NCBI GenBank assembly: GCA_028284905.1
Contig: JANQQU010000086.1
Span: 1-64,000 of the forward strand
Direction of reading: 5' to 3'
Origin: Calditrichia bacterium
GTDB taxonomy: Bacteria > Calditrichota > Calditrichia > RBG-13-44-9 > J075
Length of the DNA stretch: 64,000 nt
The position numbers and the translations under genes are program-made. Below, piece after piece: positions 16,399 to 25,170 of the stretch (positions are counted from its first letter, which is position 1; the number at the start of each line of letters is the position of its first letter). The notes under the pieces are model-generated. The model did no database searches. It was not told where the DNA came from and worked only from the letters and a program-made list of their open reading frames with translations.

Positions 16399-17952
16399 TC
16401 AAGCATCACCGTTTCTGTAGCGCAGTTTAACGCCAGCGACTATTAAACCGAGCACCAGGAATGTCCAGAATCCGGTTTCGACCATAGGACCAACCGGTGA
16501 GGGTTTCTGCAGGGTTGGAATGTGGATGCTATACCAGGAAGTCATGCCACGCTTATTACCGCGTTCTTTGTTGTAACCATCCCAAACGGTAAAAGCGATC
16601 GGGACGAACACATCTTCCTGGTCAAAGCTTACCGCACCTTCCTGTACACGCTTACGCTGGAAAATAACCGTCCACTGACCGTTATCATATTCCGACCAGG
16701 TTTGCAGATTTTGCTCTGCTGCCGGTTCCATGGATTTAATGCCTTTACCAACAATTACCTGTGCTTCCGATTTGGAAAGGTCAGAGTACCAGAGGTCGAC
16801 GGATAGTTTACTATCGCCGAACATCAAATACGGTTTTTCCGGACCGCCACTTTCCTGGGTCGGGAAAAATACTGCGACAGCATCGGAGTATTGTCCCATC
16901 GTATCCGGCGGGCTGTCCGGGGTGTAAATTGGTAGTTCAACCGAGGGATCGTTGCCACCGCTGGTTTCTGCGCTCATGTCGTGCCAGGTGAGCATAATGG
17001 CAATGTCATCTTCATTAACGATTGTCTGGATATTAATTGAATTCACACCGGGAAAAAATGCCCGGCCCGGTTCGACTACCTGACCAACCACAGGAAAAGT
17101 GGAAACCTCGGTGTTTTGAAAATAAGTCTGTTTCGCTGAGGCGACATCCTGAATGACGATGTCTCCTTTATAAGGCGTAGCAAAAGCGGCAACAGAATAA
17201 TTCGCTTCATTGTATTTATCATCAGTACCGCCGAGCGAGTAAACATAATCCACGAGTGCCCATTGGTCTTCGATTGGTTCAATACTGTAGGAAGGCATCG
17301 GAGACCCATCGAGACCGGTAATGAAAGTACGGGCAATATCGGTACGGGTCGCGCCGCCACGATAGGTCCAGCGCTTGGTTAAATCCGCCGGGCGGATCGG
17401 CTCATTCCACTGGTCAACCAGCGTCGGTGCGGATTTGCCATCGCCACGGCCATATTCGCCATGACAATCCAGGCATTGATTCTCCTCGTAAACCATTCTG
17501 CCCCGATCGCGGGAGGCATCGCTGTATGCCGGGGGGGATTGCAGATCGATTGACGGCGTGCTTCCATATTCCTCGAAGACATCCTGGGCAAATGTTTTAA
17601 GATAATAAGCAAGGTTGGTGAGCTCTTGATCGGAAAACTCCGGCCAGGCTGGCATGCCGGTGTATGGCATTCCTAAACGAATGCTGCGCTTAATGTCTTC
17701 AGTAGTAGGCAGTTCACCATTCGGTGTGCTGCGGAATTTATAGGTGGCAGCGGTAAAATCGCGTGGTTGCGGGCGAAAATAGGTTTTCGCCACACTGGCC
17801 GCATCACCTTCATAACCATGACATTGGGCGCATTTGTCATCATAAATCACTTTACCAGCGGCCCGTTGTGCATCGCTGCCCATAATATTCTGTTGGGCAT
17901 TCAGTTGAGTAAGAGCGAGGCAAAGAATTGCGAAAATGATTAAGTTTCTCAA
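16399..17952 (-). CDS. Diheme cytochrome c with ethylbenzene-dehydrogenase-like haem b domain and membrane anchor
   Basis: The 517-residue exported protein has a signal peptide (hydrophobic run IIFAILCLALT, cleavage near LNAQ). It has two class I cytochrome c domains with CAQCH (41-45) and CLDCH (160-164). Residues about 260-480 resemble the gamma-subunit domain of ethylbenzene dehydrogenase and related DOMON-like haem b proteins (AIMLTWHDMSAE, DAVAVFFPTQ). One C-terminal helix (FWTFLVLGLIVAGVKL) is followed by a short tail. The architecture suggests passage of electrons between c-haems and a periplasmic b-haem. The start overlaps the upstream gene by 4 bp (ATGA). As the last gene of the operon it is probably a partner of the bd-like subunit. 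Confidence 0.78.
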   Translation of the reverse strand: MRNLIIFAILCLALTQLNAQQNIMGSDAQRAAGKVIYDDKCAQCHGYEGDAASVAKTYFRPQPRDFTAATYKFRSTPNGELPTTEDIKRSIRLGMPYTGMPAWPEFSDQELTNLAYYLKTFAQDVFEEYGSTPSIDLQSPPAYSDASRDRGRMVYEENQCLDCHGEYGRGDGKSAPTLVDQWNEPIRPADLTKRWTYRGGATRTDIARTFITGLDGSPMPSYSIEPIEDQWALVDYVYSLGGTDDKYNEANYSVAAFATPYKGDIVIQDVASAKQTYFQNTEVSTFPVVGQVVEPGRAFFPGVNSINIQTIVNEDDIAIMLTWHDMSAETSGGNDPSVELPIYTPDSPPDTMGQYSDAVAVFFPTQESGGPEKPYLMFGDSKLSVDLWYSDLSKSEAQVIVGKGIKSMEPAAEQNLQTWSEYDNGQWTVIFQRKRVQEGAVSFDQEDVFVPIAFTVWDGYNKERGNKRGMTSWYSIHIPTLQKPSPVGPMVETGFWTFLVLGLIVAGVKLRYRNGDA

Positions 17953-18779
17953 TGTAATTCCTCCTTCGCTCTCGGTTCCTGATTGGTGAATTCATACATA
18001 AAAATGATCACATCCCATATTTCTTCTTCACTCAGGAATTTTTCCCAGGCAGGCATTGCGGATAACCAGGGAGTTGCTTCTGCCGGTAAACCGGGGCCAC
18101 CCTTAGCAATACGCCAGAAGAGATACGTTTCCTGCAACATTGCAATGGTTGTCGGATCACGGAAATTCGCCGGAATCGGATCAAATCCATGAGCGAAAAT
18201 ACCTCTGCCCGCCATATTATCGCCATGGCAATACACACAATTCTGAAAGTATACCCGGCGACCGTTTTCCACATGCTTGGCAAACTCGGCCGGATTATCC
18301 GTTTTCAGTGCGCGATAGGGATTTTCGTCTTCGATCAAATCGATCGTTTTCCCCTTAAATGTAATCGACGGTGGTGGGGGAGGGTGGATGGTTCGTGTCG
18401 ATAATGGCGGCTGCGGCGGTTGAGTCATATCGCTATAGACATTATAAGCGGAGACAACCGGGAGACCAATCATCACCAGGATCAACGGCAGCGCATATCT
18501 CGGATTTATAATGAAATTGACAAATGCACTTTTGGCGGCTTCCATGTCGTCGGTGCTTGTGGTGAGATAAGCGGCCAAAGCGAGAGAGACAATAAACATA
18601 AACATGCCGATAATTGATGCCGGCAGTGGGGGATTAATACCGTAACTCAATGCAAAATAGATTGCCAGCCACCAAATGACCATCCAGGCAACCACATTAA
18701 GCCGCAGGATATTCCTTTTCGAGAGCTGAGAAAATGCTACCATAACCAGCACGATAATTGCGACAGGAACTATATTCAT
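17949..18779 (-). CDS. Membrane-anchored monohaem cytochrome c
   Basis: The 276-residue protein has four predicted transmembrane helices in residues 1-115, then a Pro-rich linker (PPQPPLSTRT and PPPPPS) and a class I cytochrome c domain with CVYCH (181-185). A Met ligand candidate lies near WLSAMPAWEKF. The fold places the haem on the periplasmic side. It overlaps the preceding gene by one base (TAATG) and the following one by four, so all four products of this operon are probably made together. It may carry electrons to or from the bd-like subunit in place of quinol. Confidence 0.8.
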   Translation of the reverse strand: MNIVPVAIIVLVMVAFSQLSKRNILRLNVVAWMVIWWLAIYFALSYGINPPLPASIIGMFMFIVSLALAAYLTTSTDDMEAAKSAFVNFIINPRYALPLILVMIGLPVVSAYNVYSDMTQPPQPPLSTRTIHPPPPPSITFKGKTIDLIEDENPYRALKTDNPAEFAKHVENGRRVYFQNCVYCHGDNMAGRGIFAHGFDPIPANFRDPTTIAMLQETYLFWRIAKGGPGLPAEATPWLSAMPAWEKFLSEEEIWDVIIFMYEFTNQEPRAKEELH

Positions 18780-19579
18780 TAATTACCCCCTTTCATGGAA
18801 GCGAGATAATCTACCAGTGTTTTCATCTCTTTTGAAGAAACTTTGTCATAGAAACCAACGCCGTCGAGAGTCGCTTTCATTACACCCCCGGCATAGCCTT
18901 CGGTGAGCGTTGCATCTGGATCAAGCAAGGATTCATATAATGCTGCTTTATCCATGCGATTGCCAACATCATAAAGACTGGGACCAACCATATCACCCGG
19001 TCCGTCAACTTTGTGGCAGGTAAGGCAGAGATAAGTTTCTACGATGGCCGGCCCATCAAGATTTGATGCCGGTGCTGCAGCAACCTGACCGCCGCCGGCA
19101 TCTTCCGGGGCAGTGCCGGTAAATGAATGAGAAGTCTGCATGGAAACTGTTGGCGAGCCACCCTGATTCTGTAAATAGGCGATGACGCAAAGAATTTCCT
19201 TGTCATTCAAGCTAATCGGCGCTTTATGGGCCTGGGGCATCCCGGGGAGATACCCATCGACAATGAATTTATTCGGATCATAAAGACTTTCTGCCAAATA
19301 TTCTACTTCGGACATGCCTTCTATCCGGGAAGCGGCGATCGCGCCGACATTATCCAGACTGGGAAAACGGCCGCCCGGCAAGCCGTGGCAACTTTGGCAG
19401 GTGCCTTTACCATTGACGATCTCCGCACCGATTTCGATCATTTCGTCTGTGGTCAGATCGTCACGAAGTTCCAGCTTCTTCGGCGGGTAGGTCACCTTCT
19501 GCGGTACTTGTTGACCAACATACCAGTAGAAGAGAGTCGTCAGAATTGTAAAAATAAAAATCGTCAGGGCATTTTTCAT
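18779..19579 (-). CDS. Membrane-anchored diheme cytochrome c
   Basis: The 266-residue protein has an N-terminal anchor helix (residues 4-22) and two cytochrome c domains, with CQSCH at 61-65 and CLTCH at 185-189, joined by an Ala/Gly-rich linker (about 145-175). Met ligand candidates follow each domain (GYLPGMPQAH and AGGVMKATL). The start overlaps the stop of the bd-like gene by 4 bp (ATGA). It is the most likely direct electron partner of the bd-like subunit, being encoded immediately after it. Both domains look complete. Confidence 0.82.
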   Translation of the reverse strand: MKNALTIFIFTILTTLFYWYVGQQVPQKVTYPPKKLELRDDLTTDEMIEIGAEIVNGKGTCQSCHGLPGGRFPSLDNVGAIAASRIEGMSEVEYLAESLYDPNKFIVDGYLPGMPQAHKAPISLNDKEILCVIAYLQNQGGSPTVSMQTSHSFTGTAPEDAGGGQVAAAPASNLDGPAIVETYLCLTCHKVDGPGDMVGPSLYDVGNRMDKAALYESLLDPDATLTEGYAGGVMKATLDGVGFYDKVSSKEMKTLVDYLASMKGGN

Positions 19580-21396
19580 GAACGAGCCTCCTCTGCTAGA
19601 CCATAAACATCATCAGAAGCATCTTTCGGTTCCCACTTCTTTTTGGTGGAAAGGCTGGATAACCAGAAGACGATAGCTATCAATGCGAAGAAAATCAGGA
19701 CAGTTACGGATACCACGCCGGCAGCAAAACCCAGTGTCGGAGTAAAAGCATGCGCGGAAGTATCTTCCATAATACCATAGACGTGATAATGCTGGCGCAA
19801 GCCGGCTCGTACATAACCCATCAGGCCCATCAGCCAGGTAAAGGTAATTGCCAGGAAAAAGAGCGCGTACTGAGCACGGGCTTTGATCTGCCCCCACTTG
19901 ATTTCACCTTTCGATTTCGCATTGCGGAACAAAAAGACATCAATGGCTGCAATCGATATCATGGCAAACAACACTGAAAGCACCTGCGGAACGGAGAAGC
20001 CGATGCGCGTGGTTGCATCTACGAAATATCCGGCGACACCAAGGACAATCACAAAGATTGTAACCACGGAAAATATCCCGAACTGAATATTCTTCAGTAG
20101 ACTGGCGCGGGGGTGGGTGGCCTCCTTATTCCCTCGACGATACAACAAAAAGCTCAGGTATGTTGTTAATATTAATACGTTTACCGCCGTATTTTTCGCG
20201 GACATTACCCCAAGAACACCGAGAATCGGGTGGTGAGCACCTCCCATCTTACGGGCTTCTTCGATCGAGGCAACCAGGGAGTGTGGTGTGGCCCAGACGA
20301 TAAAACAAATGGTGATGGAAGCGAGCAGCCATTTGATTGCTTTTCGATATCTTTCCGCACCTTCTATCCGCTCCATACTCACCCACAGATAATAATTGGC
20401 GCCAAGGAAAAGATTACCGATCAGCACTGCCTGAATAATGAATAGCCAGGAGAAGGTACCACCCATCATTACGATTCCGAGGGTTTGAGAATAGGCATAA
20501 ATCTCTTTACCAAGCCAGTAGCCGGCAAAAGGGAGGGGAAGGAAAGCGATGATCGCAATGAAATTGCCGATATAGCCCATCCAGTCGTAATGGGCCCGTT
20601 CTTCATCAGTCTTTGCCCCCAGAAATTTAAAGGCCCCGTAGGCCGCGGCAATTGACCCTCCAAACGCGACATTTGCAATCAGACGGTGAATATTAATCGG
20701 CATCCAGGTAAAGTTGTTAATCGCATCCCAGGTACTGATCAAAGCCCCGGTTTCCGTAACACCGGCTGGTGAATTCATGAAAGTGAGCCAGGCATTGGCA
20801 ATGAACATGATACCGGTGCCGACAATGTTCAGACCAATTCCCAGGGCAAGATGCACTTTCGGTGAAAACTTACCCCATCCATAGTAGTAACTATATAGAA
20901 ACCCCGCTTCCGCGAAAAACAAGAGCACATAGGGCAAAAACGTCCAGCTAAATATGTTAACCAGGTAACCCATTAAACGGGGGTAGAGAATTATCAAGGC
21001 AAATGTGAGCATGGCGCCCAGGGTTGCAGTGAAGGAAAAAGACGTAGATAAAAGCTTGGTGAACTCATAGGCGAGATCGTCATAGCGTTTATCGCCAGTA
21101 TAATAGCCGATAAACTCGATGATGACTGCAAACATCGGCACTGCTAATACGAATGCTGCAAACATCAGATGCAATTCTGCAATCATCCAAACCAGGACCC
21201 GGCTGCCTATTACCGGAAATTCCCGGTATTCCAGAGTGCCGCCATCGTCCATCGGCGCGCCGGCAGCATCTTTTTCCGCCAGGGCATTGGATAATTCGCG
21301 GGCAGCATCCCAGTTCGTCCAGAGGTGATTGAGCGCAATCAGCATCAGAACCACCACCACAGTCGCAATTAAATAGAAGGGTAACTTCTTCTTCAT
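19576..21396 (-). CDS. Cytochrome bd-superfamily subunit I, quinol-loop-less type
   Basis: The 606-residue protein has about 14 hydrophobic helices and the four-helix core of CydA. Likely equivalents of E. coli ligands are His76 for His19 (AELHLMF), Glu163 for Glu107 (FFAEAGF) and His237 for His186 (NIHRLIA), with Met310 or Met311 for Met393 (TLGIVMMGG). GWGKFSPKVH (173-182) matches the GWDRL-x3-VH segment. The position of Glu99 is Pro, the GRQPW motif is absent, and only about 73 residues separate His237 from the Met, leaving no room for the quinol-binding Q-loop. No CydB gene is adjacent; three cytochrome c genes follow instead with overlapping starts. The likely reaction is oxygen (or another small-molecule) reduction with cytochrome c as donor. 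That is inference from family knowledge and context. Confidence 0.78.
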   Translation of the reverse strand: MKKKLPFYLIATVVVVLMLIALNHLWTNWDAARELSNALAEKDAAGAPMDDGGTLEYREFPVIGSRVLVWMIAELHLMFAAFVLAVPMFAVIIEFIGYYTGDKRYDDLAYEFTKLLSTSFSFTATLGAMLTFALIILYPRLMGYLVNIFSWTFLPYVLLFFAEAGFLYSYYYGWGKFSPKVHLALGIGLNIVGTGIMFIANAWLTFMNSPAGVTETGALISTWDAINNFTWMPINIHRLIANVAFGGSIAAAYGAFKFLGAKTDEERAHYDWMGYIGNFIAIIAFLPLPFAGYWLGKEIYAYSQTLGIVMMGGTFSWLFIIQAVLIGNLFLGANYYLWVSMERIEGAERYRKAIKWLLASITICFIVWATPHSLVASIEEARKMGGAHHPILGVLGVMSAKNTAVNVLILTTYLSFLLYRRGNKEATHPRASLLKNIQFGIFSVVTIFVIVLGVAGYFVDATTRIGFSVPQVLSVLFAMISIAAIDVFLFRNAKSKGEIKWGQIKARAQYALFFLAITFTWLMGLMGYVRAGLRQHYHVYGIMEDTSAHAFTPTLGFAAGVVSVTVLIFFALIAIVFWLSSLSTKKKWEPKDASDDVYGLAEEARS

Positions 21397-22077
21397 AGAA
21401 TACCCCTAACCTCTTCGAAGTAACTGATTCGACAGAGTAAGATCTTCTGTCCTCTTTAATCTATCTGAACATCCCTATCCTATCGATAGAGAATGCTTGA
21501 TGCCCCAAAACGTTCGAATCAGAAAAGCTACTGCTGGAAAATCAATACTGCTAAACTAATGAAATATTTCGCAAAGCATAGCCCGTACATCCCTATGCAT
21601 ACAGCGAAAGTAATACCACCTGCATTGGATCAATGGAAACACATATTGAAAGATGTGCAATTATTCATAAAACCAAATTGATGGTTGAAAAGAGAAGTCG
21701 TATAAGTTTAGGTTAATACTGAATTTCAGTTGAAGAAGATTCTATGTCGAAAAATTCACGGAATTAGTATAATGATTTTATTTCTTTTCTCAAAAAACTT
21801 TTTTCGCGAAAGAAAGAATTCGTGCGGTGCTACTCGTTGTTCGTTGCTCGTTGTACGATTCTTGTGCTTTTTGAGGCATACTTGAGGAAGCGGCTGATAG
21901 CCATAAACCGACCGAAGAAGCGGCCGGAGAGCATGATTGGGAAACTTGTTAACAGGTCAAAAAATTACCCAAAAAATGATCAACGATCACCGATCAACGA
22001 ACGACGGAAAAAGATTTTGACATTTCAGAAATTATGAATAATATGAAATAACCAAAAAAGAAAAAGGAGCTGTTATT
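21397..22077. other. Intergenic region between divergent operons, with repeat pair
   Basis: This 680-bp gap separates the minus-strand cytochrome operon from the plus-strand respiratory region. CTCGTTGTTCGTTGCTCGTT (21833 on) faces GATCAACGATCACCGATCAA (21978 on) as an inverted repeat pair of the GAACAAC type. ORFs of 62 and 71 codons here lack ribosome sites and family features, and I treat them as chance. Promoters for both directions must lie here, but none is clear. The last 20 bases carry the ribosome site AGGAG of the next gene. Confidence 0.5.
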
Positions 22078-22434
22078 ATGAGCAAGAAGATTACCCGTAA
22101 AGAATTTTTCCAGAAGATCGCTTTTTATGGTATTGGTGCTGCTGGTGTTGCTGGTGTTCTTAACAGCTGTGGTTCCTCGGAAGAAGGTGGGGGTTCTGAG
22201 GCAGCAAAAGCGCCGGATCCCTGCGGTGATACCACTGGATTAACAGAAATGGAAATCAAGGTACGTACTACTTTTGAGTACATACCAACCTCTAATGTTG
22301 CGAATAAATTTTGCGACAATTGTCAATTCTGGGTCTTACCGGCAGAAGGATCCCCCTGTGGCGGTTGCCAAATTATTAAAGGGCCGATTCATCCCAAAGG
22401 CTATTGCAATCAGTGGATAATAAAAACAGCATAA
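22078..22434 (+). CDS. HiPIP-like high-potential iron-sulphur lipoprotein
   Basis: The 118-residue protein has an N-terminal export signal with a twin-arginine-like start (TRKEFFQKI) and a lipobox (VLNSC) at about residue 31, so it is probably lipid-anchored in the periplasm. The mature part ends with CDNCQFW, CGGCQ and GYCNQW, which resembles the four-Cys arrangement binding the single [4Fe-4S] cluster of high-potential iron-sulphur proteins, although Cys spacing is not identical and an extra Cys is present. HiPIPs ferry electrons from complex III or its alternative to terminal oxidases. The location beside oxidase genes fits that job. A good AGGAG ribosome site precedes the ATG. Confidence 0.7.
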   Translation: MSKKITRKEFFQKIAFYGIGAAGVAGVLNSCGSSEEGGGSEAAKAPDPCGDTTGLTEMEIKVRTTFEYIPTSNVANKFCDNCQFWVLPAEGSPCGGCQIIKGPIHPKGYCNQWIIKTA

Positions 22435-22492
22435 AACTGCTGTTTTCAATTAATAGAAGCATGCACAGGACCCTTTTCCGGAGGAGCAGTTT

Positions 22493-22960
22493 ATGATTTA
22501 TATTGTTTTGCCTATCCTGGCCGGTTTTGTAGCAACAGCCGGTATTACGTTAACATTATGGTTGATTAATAAAACCGGCTGGACCAATGCAGACATGGTC
22601 CGTGCTATTGGAAGTCTTTTTACGAAAGACATCAACAATTCATTATGGATTGGATTGGTGATCCATTTTGTCGGCGGTATTATTATCTCTGGTGTGTATT
22701 TACATATTCTTAGTATTCTGAAACTGACATTGATTATCGAATATTTGCTGGTTGGTAGTATTCTGGGATTCGTACATGGATTTATTCTGAGTTTTGGGAT
22801 TGTGATTTTTGCTGAGCACCATCCGGTAAAAGAGTTCCAGGAAGCAGATTTTGAAGTTGCAATAGCACATATCCTCGGGCACGTTGCCTATGGATTGATC
22901 ATTGGTGCTATCTTCGCAGTATTGCAGATTCAGGGAATGAATCTTAGTCCGGCTGTCTAA
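22493..22960 (+). CDS. Four-helix membrane protein, unknown function
   Basis: The 155-residue product has about four transmembrane helices with glycine-rich faces (FVGGIIISGV, LLVGSILGFVHGF) and several His residues in or near membrane segments (IHFVGG, GFVHGF, AEHH, AHILGH). I do not recognise the family. It has a strong ribosome site (GGAGGAG), follows the HiPIP gene by 58 bp and abuts the protease gene with no spacing, so the three are probably one operon. A role as a membrane component near haem or metal chemistry is only a guess. Confidence 0.6.
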   Translation: MIYIVLPILAGFVATAGITLTLWLINKTGWTNADMVRAIGSLFTKDINNSLWIGLVIHFVGGIIISGVYLHILSILKLTLIIEYLLVGSILGFVHGFILSFGIVIFAEHHPVKEFQEADFEVAIAHILGHVAYGLIIGAIFAVLQIQGMNLSPAV

Positions 22961-24028
22961 ATGCGATGGTCCTGGAAAATCGGCAACCTTGCCGGCATTG
23001 CGGTTTATATCCATGTAACATTTTTATTACTGGTCGTTTGGTTTGCCTATCGCCAATACCAGGTTGATTCTTCCCCGGCTGCCGTTATCGGCAGCCTGGT
23101 TTTTTTAGGGATCGTTTTCTTTATTGTTGTCCTTCATGAACTCGGTCATGCCTTAACAGCCCGCCGTTATGGAATTGCTACCAGCCGAATTGTACTGCTG
23201 CCAATTGGCGGCGTTGCCCAATTGGAAAAGATGCCCGAAAATCCTGTTCAGGAATTTTGGGTGGCGATTGCCGGTCCGGCAGTAAACATCGTACTTGCCC
23301 TTTTGTTTTTACTGCCATTGTTCCTTTTTAGCGGTTTCGACGGGTTAACTACCGAAGCGTTATTAAACGGCGATTTTTTGCCCAGTATGATATTTTTAAA
23401 TATCCTGCTGGCGGTTTTCAACCTGTTGCCGGCATTTCCCATGGATGGTGGGAGAGTGCTGCGTGCATTACTGGCAATGAAGATTGATTATCTGAAGGCG
23501 ACCGAAATTGCCTCTGCTATCGGTCGGGCAATGGCGCTTCTCTTCGCTGCTTATGGCCTCTTTGTCGATAACAACTTTTTGCTGGTATTGATTGCCCTGT
23601 TTGTCTGGATAGAGGCGAGAAGAGAAGCTAACGCGGTCAGAATGCGACAACATCTGAAAACCGCAACGGTTGCAGATGTCATGGAAGAGAACTTTTATGT
23701 TGTTGCACCGAATCAAACGATTAACAGCGTGCTGTCCTACCAGGGAACACTGTCCCGCGAGGTTTTACCCGTGATGGATGATCAGAAAATTGTTGGTATG
23801 ATTGCCACGCGCTCGCTGCTTCAGCTGCAAGCCCAGGGAAGGGACGATATAATTGTCGAATCTATTATGCAAAGGGAATTTAATGTCGTTGCTGTGGATG
23901 AAAAACTAAATGACGTTTTCTCTAAATTTAAAGGAATTAATACCCCTTTATTACCGGTTGTCCGCGATGATCAGCTGATTGGGGTTATCACTCCCGCGGG
24001 AATAAACCGCTTTTTAGCCTCGCTGTAA
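22961..24028 (+). CDS. Site-2 protease family membrane metalloprotease with CBS pair
   Basis: The 355-residue protein is a group III-type site-2 protease (M50), cleaving substrates within the membrane. The zinc motif HELGH lies at about residues 59-63 (VVLHELGHALTARRYG) and the third ligand is in FPMDGGRVLRALL (about 166). There are about six transmembrane helices in residues 1-215 and then two CBS motifs (ATVADVMEENF and DDIIVESIMQREF), which bind adenosyl nucleotides in relatives such as MJ0392. The ATG follows the preceding stop codon directly (TAAATG). The substrate is unknown; regulated cleavage of an anti-sigma factor or a membrane protein is typical of the family. Confidence 0.87.
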   Translation: MRWSWKIGNLAGIAVYIHVTFLLLVVWFAYRQYQVDSSPAAVIGSLVFLGIVFFIVVLHELGHALTARRYGIATSRIVLLPIGGVAQLEKMPENPVQEFWVAIAGPAVNIVLALLFLLPLFLFSGFDGLTTEALLNGDFLPSMIFLNILLAVFNLLPAFPMDGGRVLRALLAMKIDYLKATEIASAIGRAMALLFAAYGLFVDNNFLLVLIALFVWIEARREANAVRMRQHLKTATVADVMEENFYVVAPNQTINSVLSYQGTLSREVLPVMDDQKIVGMIATRSLLQLQAQGRDDIIVESIMQREFNVVAVDEKLNDVFSKFKGINTPLLPVVRDDQLIGVITPAGINRFLASL

Positions 24029-24136
24029 TTCTGTCCGAAAAATTCTCCTCATACAATTCAAAAACCTGCCTGTACTTCGCCATTATTTTTTGCTTGAAAA
24101 AAGTGCTGCACAATCATTATAAAAATTTCTTTTAGA

Positions 24137-24168
24137 CTTGTGAAGTTGCAGGGGGGGTATTATATTTG
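24137..24168 (+). promoter_or_regulatory. Bacteroidetes-like promoter candidate for the sco-cox operon
   Basis: TATATTTG (24161-24168) matches the TAnnTTTG -7 element of FCB-group sigma-A promoters, with CTTG 20 bp upstream as a weak -33 element. It lies about 110 bp ahead of the first small ORF and 170 bp ahead of sco. A run of seven G residues in the spacer is unusual. Confidence 0.4.
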
Positions 24169-24278
24169 ACGCCTTGTGAATGTTGTCACAACTGATTTGT
24201 GATTTGGCTTTGAAGAAGCAAGCTTATTTTATACTTTCTGCTTGCAATACGGATCAGAATCAAAATGAAAGGAAACCG

Positions 24279-24338
24279 ATGCAACTTCTTTGGCGAATAT
24301 GGTTACATCTTCAAAAAGAACGGCATCGGGGAATATAG
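24279..24338 (+). CDS. Possible 19-codon leader peptide ahead of sco
   Basis: The ORF has a strong ribosome site (AAAGGAAA, 4 bp spacing), encodes MQLLWRIWLHLQKERHRGI and stops 2 bp before the sco start. It could couple translation of the operon or be chance; a second overlapping short frame starts at 24265. It is too short for the ORF track. Confidence 0.35.
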   Translation: MQLLWRIWLHLQKERHRGI

Positions 24339-24340
24339 AG

Positions 24341-25156
24341 ATGGCGAATAAAATATTGTTTAAATTGAGTTTAAAACGGATATCGATTCTTTTTATGTTG
24401 ATATCCTTTTTTTTATTTTCCGGGCACCAACTGCTGGCAGAAGGGCAGGAAGGTGATATAGAGATCGGTGTTAATGAACGATTGGGGCAGACCGCGAATC
24501 TGGATTACCTGTTTTTTGACGAAAACGGTGATTCCGTTCGTATCCAGGACTTGGTGGACCGCCCGACAATTGTATCCTTCGTATACTACAGCTGCCCTAG
24601 TATTTGCTCCCCGTTATTGAATGGCTTGAGCCATGCTGTAAACAAACTGAAGAAGGTCCCCGGAGAAGATTACAATGTGATCACCATTAGTGTGAATGAA
24701 GATGAACTGCCGCTGTTAGCCCGCCAGAAAAAATCCCGCTATTTACAAGGAATGGATACCGATGTGCCGGAAAACGCCTGGCGCTGGTTGACCGGGAATT
24801 CCGAGAACATTAAAGGCTTTAGCAATGAGCTCGGTTTTGGCTTTAAACGAGTCGGTGAAGATTTTGCTCACCCGGCAGTTGTAATGATGCTTTCCGGAGA
24901 GGGGAAAATTACCCGCTACGTTTATGGCGTCAATTTTAATCAGTTCGATCTTCAACTGGCGATTCTTGAAGCTTCCGAAGGTAAAGTAGGGCCGGCTATC
25001 GCCAAAGTAATGAAGTTTTGCTTTAGCTACGATCCGGAAGGACGTAAGTATGTTTTCAATTTTATGAGGATTATGGGCAGCATGGTTCTACTGTGTGCTG
25101 CTGTATTTGTAATGTTTTTGGTAATCACCGGTAGAAAAAACAAAAAAACGACGTAA
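24341..25156 (+). CDS. sco: SCO1/SenC/PrrC-type copper chaperone
   Basis: I place the start at ATG 24341 (MANKILFKLS); the ORF-track start uses a TTG 17 codons earlier without a ribosome site. The 271-residue protein has a signal anchor, then a thioredoxin fold with the copper-binding CPSIC pair (about residues 85 and 89) and the third ligand His (DFAHPAV, about 176). A C-terminal helix (GSMVLLCAAVFVMFLVITG) is an extra anchor. SCO proteins deliver copper to, and reduce, the CuA site of cytochrome oxidase subunit II. The gene heads the oxidase operon, 14 bp before subunit I. Confidence 0.9.
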   Translation: MANKILFKLSLKRISILFMLISFFLFSGHQLLAEGQEGDIEIGVNERLGQTANLDYLFFDENGDSVRIQDLVDRPTIVSFVYYSCPSICSPLLNGLSHAVNKLKKVPGEDYNVITISVNEDELPLLARQKKSRYLQGMDTDVPENAWRWLTGNSENIKGFSNELGFGFKRVGEDFAHPAVVMMLSGEGKITRYVYGVNFNQFDLQLAILEASEGKVGPAIAKVMKFCFSYDPEGRKYVFNFMRIMGSMVLLCAAVFVMFLVITGRKNKKTT

Positions 25157-25170
25157 AGGATTCAAAAATT

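Noticed and set aside
21571-21585. Sigma-54-like GG-N10-GC on the minus strand upstream of the bd-like operon
   Set aside because: Only the GG and TTTGC parts match; the -24 element is GGGC, not TGGC, so chance is likely.
21493-22037. ORFs of 62 and 71 codons in the divergent intergenic gap
   Set aside because: The second is partly translated from intergenic repeats; neither has a ribosome site or family resemblance.
24204-24220. TTGGC-N9-GCA resembling a sigma-54 promoter before sco
   Set aside because: The -12 element is AAGCA, not TTGCA; the nearby TAnnTTTG element is the better promoter candidate.
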